A stretch of 64,000 bases of DNA from Onthophagus taurus (taxonomy: Eukaryota > Arthropoda > Insecta > Coleoptera > Scarabaeidae), in NCBI RefSeq assembly GCF_036711975.1, contig NC_091968.1, positions 28,505,001 to 28,569,000 of the forward strand. The letters run 5' to 3'. Below the pieces are notes generated by a model. The model was not told the DNA's origin and made no database searches. It was given only the letters and a program-made list of their open reading frames with translations. A program made the position numbers and the translations under genes. Shown one piece after another: positions 55,530-64,000 of the stretch (the first letter of the stretch is position 1; each line of letters opens with the position of its first letter).

Positions 55530-57028
55530 ACGTGGAGATATCGGAAGATTTTGTAAAATTAAAGAATATAAAAAGAAGAAAGTTTGCTTCAGAACAAAAG
55601 GACAAATATGGAATTTGCAAGAAGAACAATCACGCTGAAAAGGATTGTTCTTTAGAAACGGAAACAAAAACAGCTTTTCTTACAGAAGAAATAAAAATGG
55701 AAAGTATAGCATTCGTAATTGACTCAGGTGTAACAAGTCATATGTCAAACAATGAAGGATTATTTAAGGATTTTGAAAATAAATTGACAGATAGAGTAGC
55801 GAAAACGAATGTAAAGTTCTTATTTGACATTTGATGGAATAATAAATGGCTACAGGACTGAAGAGTTATTCAGTCCTGTAGCAAGTATGAGCTGTATTAG
55901 AGCAATATTAGCAACAGCAGCTGCAGAAGCATGTAAAATAACAAAATTTGATATAATAACTTCATTTTTGTATGGCGAACTGGAAGAAGATATCTACATG
56001 AAGATACCACAGGGATATAGCAATTTAGAAGGACAAGTCTGTAAATTGAAAAAACCAAACATATTTCTTGGACAAAACGTAAAATTAAATGAAGAAGCTT
56101 TATCAAAAGGACAATATAAACCAAGTTATTGAAAAATTTAAAATTGACAACAGTAAAAAACTAAAATACCATTAAGACTAAGGGCCGGTTGTACCACCTC
56201 CCGATAAACTATCTAGCGGATAATTACCATGGTTACAGCGGTTTTAAGCGCTCTCATTGGTTAAGGTCCATTACTACCATCTTTTAGATAAATTTATCTT
56301 ATAGATAAACCCATCTACTAGCCAATCAGAAAGCGTAAAATAGCCGTAACTGTGGTAATAATCCCTTAGATAGCTTAACCAGAAGATGGTAGTAACGACC
56401 CTAAGGTCCACTTTTACCATCCTCTTGATAAACTATCTAGAGGATAGTTGCCATGGTTACCACGGTTTTAAGCGCTCTCATTGGCTAAGAACTGGATTTA
56501 TCTATCGGATAAATTTATCAGGAGGTGGTAAAAGTGGGCCTAAGTGCGCCAATTTATCTATCGGATAAACTTATCGGGAGGTGGTACAACCGGCCCTTAG
56601 TGATGTAAAACGAAGTGATAATTAAGAGATAAATAAAGACTTTCCATATCAAGAAGCAGTAGGCAGTTTACTTAACTAACAAAACCAGACCAGACATAAG
56701 CTTCGCTGTAAATTTTGCTACTGGATATGTTAAAAATACAAAAAGATGTGACGTAACTAATTAATAAGAAATTTAAAACTGCAAGCATTTACAGATGCTG
56801 ACTATGCAAATTGTACAGATACGCGCAATAGCGTTAGTGGTTATGTAATAATGTTAAACGAAGGACCGATCGGTTGGACAACGAGAAAACAGCTAATTGT
56901 TGCGTGATCAACCTCAGAAGCGGAGTATTGCGGCAGCCGAATGCTGTAAGGAGTTACTACATATCAAGAGTTTTATGGAAGAGTTGATTGGTGAAGAATG
57001 TAGGCGACCCCTACATGTTCGTAAAAAA
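55530..57028 (+). mobile_element. Degraded Ty1/copia element, split by MITEs
   Basis: On the plus strand, 55532-55834 encodes a gag zinc knuckle (YGICKKNNHAEKDC) and the protease active site FVIDSGVTSHMS. Integrase is missing. From 55824 the reading is RT (EELFSPVASMSCIRAIL, KFDIITSFLYGELEEDIYMK). The inserted MITE block at 56181-56597 follows, then DFPYQEAVGSLL and TRPDISFAVNFATGYV (56635-56735), and then the RNase H-like end (DADYANCTDTRNSVSGYVIM, STSEAEYC) to about 57020. Frameshifts and a stop in the last part make it inactive. It ends at the pogo-like transposon. Confidence 0.88.
56181..56597. mobile_element. MITE with two related MITEs nested inside
   Basis: The outer ends agggccggttgtaccacctc and its complement (gaggtggtacaaccggccct) are flanked by TA on both sides. 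Within it, 56264-56400 starts aggtccattactaccatc and ends with the near-complement gatggtagtaacgaccct. A further one at 56404-56541 starts aggtccacttttaccatc and ends ggtggtaaaagtgggcct. The left arms of the outer and the last inner element share gataaactatctag, ccatggttacc-type and gttttaagcgctctcattgg, so they belong to one family. No coding sequence is present. Confidence 0.85.
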
Positions 57029-58543
57029 TGGCTGTATTTACTCGAATATAAGGCGAACCCTAGTTTTCCGCACGTCATTTTTACCAAATATCTAAAACGA
57101 CATTGAAAATATGAAAAAGTCGCTGATATAAGCCTTATATACACAAATATATTATACTTACCTTAATGTCATTTACAAATATAATGTATGTGGCATACTA
57201 TTAAGAAATCATAGGTAAGTTTTAGAATATGTACTTTATCAATAAAAGTATTTTCAAATATACTAAATAACAACACATATCTAGTCATCATTCATTTCAC
57301 ATGCGTCATCCACATCACTCTCTTCAGTACTCGATTCATCACTAGTAGCCCTAGTAGCTTGGTCCAAGCCTCTAACATCCACTCACATAGCATTGTAACT
57401 TGTGGTTTTTTATTTTTCCACTGGGAGAAAGTGGATGATCATTTGACTGAAGCCAATTTGAAAACAGTTTCTTTAAGTGATCCTTAAAGGGTTTATTGAC
57501 TACAGCGTCTAAAACCTGGTGAACTCATACCACCAGGAATAATGACTAAATCTGTATTTTACATCTTAATTTCTTCCCGCACTTGTTATGCAAGGTGACC
57601 CCGAAAAGCATCCAATATAAGCATTGCTCTCTCCCCATCATTCCTTTGTTGATTTGCCCAAACACTTCTTATCCAATCTATAACCAGTGCTTGATCCATC
57701 CATCCTTCCTCTTGTACCCTAATTATAATTCCATCTGGAAATTTGTCCCTTGGCATGGTTTTTCTTTTAAGTACCACATAAAGAGGAAGTTTTGTTCCGT
57801 TAGGAAATACTGCTAACTTCCAACATTTGGGCTAATGTTGTACGAGTCGTAAACATAATCCACTCCCTAATCATCATTCTTCTGCACCATCCATAACTTG
57901 CCTTAAATATAGTTTGAGGAATATTTTTGCTTTTAGCTATTTCTTGAGCTTTTAATTGAATTGTTTCTCTTGTTAGTGGAAATCCTTGTCCACGCATTTC
58001 ATTTACAAAATCAACAACAATTTCATCAATTTCTGAAAATCGATTTTTTTTGGATCCTCAAAAGGATTCTCGTGTTGAGTGAGCATTCAAAAGATTTTCT
58101 TTTTTGCAGTCGCCTACGTCTAATATTGTTTTCTGTTGTACTATACTTTTTAGCGGCTGCACAATTGTTTGTTTTTTCTGCTTCACGAATAACCATAATT
58201 TTAAAATTGGCATCATATCTTGTTCAGATATTTTTACCTATTCGCCGTACCCCGTTTTTCAACTCGATCACACATAACTGATGCGGCACTCTCAACAAGT
58301 CTAATCCGTACAAGAGTTTGCTAACGAATAACAAAAGCGCGCCTTATCTACCTAACTTCACATCGGCTGTAAGCATTTAGGGACTTCCCCTATTTACATA
58401 ACTAGCAGGCTGGAAGCGAATGACACTCTTTGAGCCCGCTTACGCTTGCTTCTGCGCTAACACGCCATTTTTAATTTGTTGGTAAAATTCCGAATATAAG
58501 GCGAGTGGTAAAACCTCGCCTTATATTCGGGCAAATACGGTAG
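57029..58543 (-). mobile_element. Pogo/Tigger-like DNA transposon with broken transposase
   Basis: The inverted ends tggctgtatttactcgaata/taaggcg and, at the right, complement taccgtatttgcccgaatat/aaggcg delimit about 1.5 kb. The minus strand encodes pieces of a Tigger/jerky-type transposase: RETIQLKAQEIAKS and FKASYGWCRRMMIRE (CENP-B-like helix-turn-helix, near 57960-57850), then DKFPDGIIIRVQEEGWMDQA and ERAMLILDAFRGHLA with the catalytic aspartate (57760-57590). TDLVIIPGGMSS-like sequence follows in shifted frames near 57550. Frames are broken at least twice. The right end forms a hairpin at 58493-58530, because the end motif is repeated inverted (cgaatataaggcgag ... ctcgccttatattcg). Confidence 0.85.
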
Positions 58544-59353
58544 TTGTTAGAGTTTAAGTTATTGTTTTGTAAAACTTCATTTTTGTTTACTAGGGCGTGT
58601 TAAGTTTGAGTTTTAGTTGTAACAAAACACCACTCAGTTGTTATGTTCTATCAAAGCTACATCCCATTGAAAGCTTAATAATAACCCAACAAAAACAATA
58701 TTGGTAATTATTACATTTATTATTCACACTCCTCGTATATGTATTTTTTTATTTATTTTTACATACATAAAAAAAAATCGCAGTATAAAAAGCTACATTT
58801 ACAATTTTATTGTTAAAATAAAAGAAATACTGTTCTTTTTTTAGCTTATCTTAATAATAAGTACATTGTTGTTACGATTTCAAGTATAAAAAGTACGTTA
58901 CATATTGGATTATTATTATTATATTTTGTAAAAAATATTTTTCCTTTTATCATGAAAATTTATTTGTAGATTAGTGTACTTTTTCACTCGTTGTGGGTTC
59001 GTATCGTCGTAAAATTATACTTAAACCGAATAAATAGAAAAAAAACGAAGAAAATAAAATAGAAATTTGAGCAGATCTTATCTTACAGATATAGTACGAA
59101 CGAAATAATATCACAATAGAAAAGAATATAGAATTAATTAATAGATTACGATTATTATTCGAGAATGTGCGATTACTATTATTATTATTATTACAACTTT
59201 CCTTTAATACTCAATTTATTTTTAATTTAACGCACAAATTTTTTGTGATCAATCAAATTACTCAAAAAAATCCTTCTTATTTAACTTACATCTATTTAGA
59301 TTTAAATAAAATCGATTAAACAATCAAATCAGTCGATCGTATTGCACAATAGG
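58544..59353. other. Probable 3' untranslated region of Van Gogh and spacer
   Basis: AT-rich with several candidate minus-strand AATAAA signals (for example near 58730 and 58805). Which one is used cannot be told. No other gene is seen. Confidence 0.5.
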
Positions 59354-61027
59354 TCATACGGAAGTTTCTGAATTCAATCTCAAAACGAATTTATTACTTT
59401 TCGGATCCATAACCTCTTCGGTTACGTTAAAATGCGGTAATTTTTTAATTGTACACACCAAAGAAACATCGTTTTGTCTTAAATGAAACGTTACGTTATC
59501 TCCGATAGGTCGCGATAATAATTCTTCGCAAATCAACGCCCACGTTTGTACTTCTTTTTGTTCCTTATCGTTTTGAAGAACGGGTTCCGTGATTAAATAG
59601 GGTTCCAAAAACGCTCGCGGGGTCAAATCGTTACTCAAACAATTCGCTAAATGTATTAAAATCGATTCGACCGAGTGTCTCGGTTGTTGGCGAGTCACCC
59701 TTAAATATTTTTGTAAAGCGCGAGCCATCGATGGGAAAATTGCTTGAGCCGCTTCGTGCGGATCCATCGGAATCGCGGGGATTTGATCGTTATGTAATCG
59801 TTTTATGTGAGTAAAAGCTTCTTCCGCGGCTGTTATTAATCGAGCTTTCCGTTTTTTAACCCTCCTCTCATATTCATGCTCCTCGTAAAAACGTTCGTTA
59901 TGAGATGAATCTCTTCTTCGAGCGTGAGCAGCTAACATAGCGCGAGATTGCGATTGTTGCATTGATGTGTTATTAACTCCATCGACTTCATAAAATTTAA
60001 AACTCGATGACGCTTTTTGACGCGATGATTTTGAAACGGGGATTCGCTCAAGATATGGATTATAAATCGGGAATTCCGTGTAATACTTCTCCAACACCCA
60101 AACTGCAGCTCTTTGAATACTAAATTGACCGATTGCGTACGCTTTTGATTCACCATCGGGTGATCGAACGATTTTAATATAATACGACGATTTTAAATGG
60201 CGAATTTCCATTAAAATTACAGATAAATAATGGATAAAAAGTAAAGTATCAGTTAATGTTGAAGCGTATGATACTAAAGCTTTATAATCGACCGATTCTT
60301 CAAGGGTTATTGCTGCTCGAGCTGCTTCTGTTACTTGAACGATATAAAACAACCAATAGGAAAAGGTGCAGATTAAAACGAAGCTTAAAATAGCCGCGCG
60401 AAATAAATAAATTCTCGGTAACGTTTGAGTTGGTTTTCTTAAGAAAACAGCCCAAGCGCCGACTGCTAAAATAACCAATTTAAATGCTAAAGCGATTAAT
60501 TGTCCTTTACATTCCGCTGTACATGCTAATAACTTTTCGGAATTCTGCACTAAACTTGTTGATAAAGCTGGAAAAAATCCTATCTTAGGTAAAACAACCA
60601 TCGCTAAAGGGCTTAAAAACGCGGCTATCGATAAAACATAGGTTAAACAACTTCCCACATATCGTTGACAAATAAAACTTAACCCTGTATCGGGTTCTCC
60701 AGGCCAATTACTCACATCTTCAGTTGATTCTGATTGTTCGGATGTATTTCCGGTAATCGCTGTGGTGTTTTCACCCCAATTATCATCTTGTGGTAAGATT
60801 TGGACTTCAATTACTTCTTGTCCGTCACGATTTTCGGGGGTTAAAGTAACCGCCGTTTGAAATGGGGCCATATCAGATTCGTTTTTGGTACGTTTTGTGC
60901 TTCGGGTACTTCGATGGGAGTGCTGCCTGTAGTTGTTTCGGTGTCCTCGAGACCTTCTCGACCTGGAACTATTCTCCGATTTCACTGATTCCGTCTCCAT
61001 GTCACGGCCTCCGGTCTCGTAACCCAT
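59354..61027 (-). CDS. Vang: Van Gogh / Vang-like planar cell polarity protein, complete
   Basis: A four-pass membrane protein of the core planar cell polarity pathway, partnering with Prickle and opposing Frizzled/Dishevelled. The coding region lies in one exon of 557 codons (fly and vertebrate proteins are 520-585). The N-terminus is Ser/Arg-rich (SRSRRSRGHRNNYRQ), followed by DDNWGENTTAITG, which matches the conserved stretch before the membrane region. Four hydrophobic segments lie at about residues 130-290. Then come FSIQRAAVWVLEKYYTEFPI, RRRDSSHNERFYEEHEYERR, AEEAFTHIKRL and MARALQKYLRVTRQQP. The C-terminus is ETSV, the PDZ-binding tail. Translation may begin at the second methionine (61000, METESVKSE), which fits the family start better than M1. 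Confidence 0.98.
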   Translation of the reverse strand: MGYETGGRDMETESVKSENSSRSRRSRGHRNNYRQHSHRSTRSTKRTKNESDMAPFQTAVTLTPENRDGQEVIEVQILPQDDNWGENTTAITGNTSEQSESTEDVSNWPGEPDTGLSFICQRYVGSCLTYVLSIAAFLSPLAMVVLPKIGFFPALSTSLVQNSEKLLACTAECKGQLIALAFKLVILAVGAWAVFLRKPTQTLPRIYLFRAAILSFVLICTFSYWLFYIVQVTEAARAAITLEESVDYKALVSYASTLTDTLLFIHYLSVILMEIRHLKSSYYIKIVRSPDGESKAYAIGQFSIQRAAVWVLEKYYTEFPIYNPYLERIPVSKSSRQKASSSFKFYEVDGVNNTSMQQSQSRAMLAAHARRRDSSHNERFYEEHEYERRVKKRKARLITAAEEAFTHIKRLHNDQIPAIPMDPHEAAQAIFPSMARALQKYLRVTRQQPRHSVESILIHLANCLSNDLTPRAFLEPYLITEPVLQNDKEQKEVQTWALICEELLSRPIGDNVTFHLRQNDVSLVCTIKKLPHFNVTEEVMDPKSNKFVLRLNSETSV

Positions 61028-61440
61028 AAAAACGTCCGTTTTTCTTCGATTTTAGTGAACAGCATTTAAAGGGATCTTAATAATTTTTGTTGCACCTGCT
61101 ATCTGTCCAAGTTCATTGACATTGAAATTTCTTGTTTCTTATTTCTGACATATTGTAAACACTTTACTAAAGTAGTTTTTATTGTGTTTAAGAATTCTTT
61201 TTGGGTTCTTTTTTAGTTCTGGTTTGTTGATGGATTTTAGGTTCTTTTTACCCGGATTTTTTTAACTTTTAATTTAATCAATCACCTTTTATCACTCATT
61301 TTGGTTGTTGTTTTAACGCAAATATGTTTCTCGTTTATTTAATATTAATGCTTTTATTTAAAAAACTTCAAGAACGGTTTTATGTAAAAGGTTGTGGTTT
61401 GATTTAATTGCTTCTATTACAAGAAGATGGCTGCTACTAC
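61028..61440. other. Upstream region of Van Gogh
   Basis: Contains the 5' untranslated region and probably the promoter of the minus-strand gene, or an intron leading to a distant first exon. No clear motif or open frame. Confidence 0.45.
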
Positions 61441-61449
61441 ATTATTTTC

Positions 61450-63480
61450 TGCTTTTTCTGACATGGTTTAATTAAACCGGGTGAAATTAAACTATTGTAT
61501 ATATTAGATTAAGTTTTTGAGGGGTTTTGAGTGTTATTTTAGTGAAATCGTTGCAATTTTCATTCAAAAATTGTTAAAATTATTGCAAAAAAATGACAAC
61601 AAATGGGTTTTAAGTTTAGCGACATCTTGTAGGAAAAATTTGAAATATATTTCATGAATGGAATTAAATTTATTATTAAAAAAGATGCATAAATCAGATT
61701 TTTTTTTAAATCCTAATCTTTACATGAAAATGATAATAGAAAGTAAGATATTAATTTATTATTAATTATTAGATCTTAAAAAAAAAGTTTTTGCCCCACC
61801 TATTGAGAGAAATTTGAAATATAATAACATAAAATAAAGTTTAATAAGAAACTATTTAGAAATAAAACTATTTATATACATTAGATTGAGTATATGAGGG
61901 GTTTTGAATGTTATTTTATAAAAATCGTTGCACTTTTCAGTCAAAAATTGTTAAAATTATTGCAAAAAAATAACAACAAATGGGTTTTTAGCTTAGCGAC
62001 ATCTTGTAGGAAAAATTTTAAATACATTTAAGAATAGAATTAAATTTATTATTAAAAAAGCATACATCGGATTTTTTTAAAGAATCTTAATCTTTAGATA
62101 AAAATGATAATGCAAAGTAAGATATTAATTTATTATTAATTATTAGATCTTAAAAGAAATGTTTTTGCGCCACCAATTGAGAAAAATTTGAAATAGAATA
62201 AAATAAAATTCAATAAAAAACTATTTAGAAATAAAACTACTTATATATATTAGATTAAGTTTTTGATTGTTATTTTAGTAAAATCGTTGTATTTTTCATT
62301 CGAAAATTATTAAAATGACAATAAATGGGTTTTAAATTTAGCGACATCTTGTAGGAAAAATTTGAATTACATTAATGGATTTAAATTTATTATTAAAAAA
62401 AGTATGAAAAATCAGCTTTATTAAAGATTTATAATCTTTAGATACAAATGATTATAAAAAGTAAGGTATTATAATTTATTATTAATCATTACATCATAAA
62501 AAAAAGGAAAGTTTTTGCGCCATCTATTGAGAAAAATTTGAAATAAGTTTAATGAATGGAATTAAATTTATTTTTAAAAAATATGCATAAATCGGATTTA
62601 TTAAAGAATCTTAATCTTTACATAAAAATGATAATAAAAAGTAAGATATTAATTTATTACTACTATTAATTATTAGATCTTAAAAAAAATAAAGATTTTG
62701 CGCCACCTTTTGAGAAAAATTGGAAATAGAATAAAATAAAATTTAATAAGAAACTATTTAGAAATAAAACTACTTATATATATTAGATTAAGTTTTTGAT
62801 TGTTATTATAGTAAAATCGTTGTAATTTTCATTCAAGAATTGTTAAAATTAAGGCAAAAAAATAACAACAAATATGTTGTAAGCTTTGCGACATCTTGTA
62901 GGAAAAATTTGAAACATTTAATGAATGGATTTAAATTTATTATTAAAAAAATTTATTAAAAATCAGCTTTATTAAAGAATCATTATCTTTAGATACAAAT
63001 GATAATAAAAAGTAAGGTATTATAATTTATTATTAATTATTAGATCATAAAAAAAACAAGTTTTTGCGCCACCTTTTGAGAAAAATTTGAAATAGAATAA
63101 AATAAAATTTAATAAGAAACTATTTAGAAATAAAGCGACTTATATATATCAAGCTTTTGATTGTTATTTTAGTAAAATTGTTGTAATTTTCATTCAAGAA
63201 TTGTTAAAGTTATTGCAAAAACATGACTACAAATTAAGTTTATTAAGTTTAGCGACATCTTGTAGGAAAAATTTTAAATACATATAATGAATAGAATTAT
63301 ATTTATTATTAAACCAATTTATTAAAAATCATCTATATTTAAAGAATCATAATCTTTAAATAAAAATGATAATAGAAAATAAGATATTATAATTTATTAT
63401 TAATTATTAGATTATAAAAAAAAATTTGCGCCACCTATTGAGAAAAATTTGAAATACATTAAAATAATAAATTTAAAAAT
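61450..63480. repeat. Degenerate tandem repeat, about 345-377 bp units
   Basis: The word gcgacatcttgtaggaaaaa occurs at 61619, 61996, 62341, 62888 and 63252. It is preceded each time by gttattttagtaaaatcgtt and cattcaaaaattgttaaaat, and followed by gcgccacctattgagaaaaa-type sequence. Spacings of 377, 345, 547 and 364 suggest five to six units with one partly deleted. It fills nearly all the space between Van Gogh and transaldolase. No protein is encoded. Confidence 0.9.
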
Positions 63481-63629
63481 AAAAGTTAATAAAAATAAAA
63501 AAAAATGATTTATTATTCACGTTATATAATATATTTTTATATCTTTTATTACAAAGAAAACTTAACTGATATTACAAAGTTTTTTTTACTTAAAGAAAAA
63601 ACCTAACCTCAATTTCTACATAACCCAAA

Positions 63630-64000
63630 TTATTTTTTCAACATATTTTTTAAAACGTTCTCTAATTTAACAGCATCAACAGCAAATTTTCTAATCCCAT
63701 CAGATAGCTTATCAGTAGCCATACGATCCTCATTTAACATCCATCTAAATCCGCTTTCATCCAAAACAATCTTTTTCAATTCTTCATTTTTATCATCTTT
63801 ATTTCCAAGTTTTCTTGGAACTGGAGCAGTGGAATTTTCTAATTCGCCCAATAATTTTGGACTTATGGTTAATAAATCACAACCAGCCAAAGCGATAACT
63901 TCACCAATGTTTCTGAAAGAAGCCCCCATAACGACAGTTTTATAACCAAATTGTTTGTAATATTTATAAATTTTTGTAACGGAAATAACCCCAGGATCTT
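63630..64000 (-). CDS. Taldo: Transaldolase, C-terminal part (gene runs off the window)
   Basis: The non-oxidative pentose phosphate enzyme that moves a three-carbon dihydroxyacetone unit from sedoheptulose-7-phosphate to glyceraldehyde-3-phosphate. The minus-strand frame is open from the window edge ([20 protein letters not shown] at 63998) through [52 protein letters not shown] and [14 protein letters not shown] to a stop at 63630. This is about the last 123 residues of a protein near 330. The active-site lysine lies upstream of the window edge and is not seen. AATAAA on the minus strand is at 63509-63514. Confidence 0.97.
   Translation of the reverse strand, partial: DPGVISVTKIYKYYKQFGYKTVVMGASFRNIGEVIALAGCDLLTISPKLLGELENSTAPVPRKLGNKDDKNEELKKIVLDESGFRWMLNEDRMATDKLSDGIRKFAVDAVKLENVLKNMLKK

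Noticed and set aside
57583-57816. Plus-strand frame over the pogo-like element
   Set aside because: Antisense shadow of the transposase readable on the minus strand.
1-64000. tRNA, rRNA or small nuclear RNA genes
   Set aside because: Scanned by eye for T-loop words (ggttcgaatcc and variants) and known snRNA starts; none convincing. A covariance-model search would settle this.

Overview
The window looks like insect nuclear DNA. It is AT-rich, genes are interrupted by short GT-AG introns, and the conserved genes are animal ones with insect-like structure. A beetle is my best guess, but nothing I can read fixes the order. No bacterial, plasmid or viral genome features are visible.

The left part (1 to about 28,690) has no host gene I can support. 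It is a pile of repeats: two nearly identical LINE copies with RNase H domains (1-2125 and 13172-15180); a jockey/CR1-type LINE split by a TA-inserting MITE (2300-3955); a 173-bp satellite ending in a transposon terminus (5770-8698); three units of a 740-794 bp tandem repeat (10038-12200); a foldback element (17346-18095); a Penelope-like element split by a younger LINE with a 13-bp target-site duplication (18195-20762); an LTR-like block; and a cut-and-paste transposon with a decayed transposase (23467-25155). Between these lie unique, sometimes GC-richer blocks with no readable gene.

The middle and right parts hold conserved genes. They are PRPF18 (28694-35081, +), two small membrane-protein genes nested inside its last intron on the opposite strand (33072-33529 and 33751-34087), pyrroline-5-carboxylate reductase (37715-39356, -), Cu/Zn superoxide dismutase (40150-40682, -), exportin-4 (41235-50005, +), NADH-cytochrome b5 reductase (53871-54955, -), Van Gogh/Vangl (59354-61027, -) and the 3' end of transaldolase (63630-64000, -). 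SOD1 and exportin-4 are head to head across about 550 bp. PRPF18 and P5CR converge, and the gap between them is filled almost entirely by one transposable element. Apart from sharing position, the genes do not form a pathway.

The most interesting structure is a class of TA-flanked, inverted-repeat-bounded elements whose interior is a satellite array. One in the PRPF18 intron (29866-32840) carries about nine 257-bp units and has a paralogous empty site nearby. One between PRPF18 and P5CR (35119-37688) carries 131-bp units that are each nearly perfect hairpins. The 173-bp array at 5770-8698 ends in the same kind of terminus. A diverged copy of that terminus in exportin-4 intron 3 sits beside a short copy of exportin-4's own exon 2. 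All coordinates of repeats and exon joints were read by eye and could be off by a few bases.
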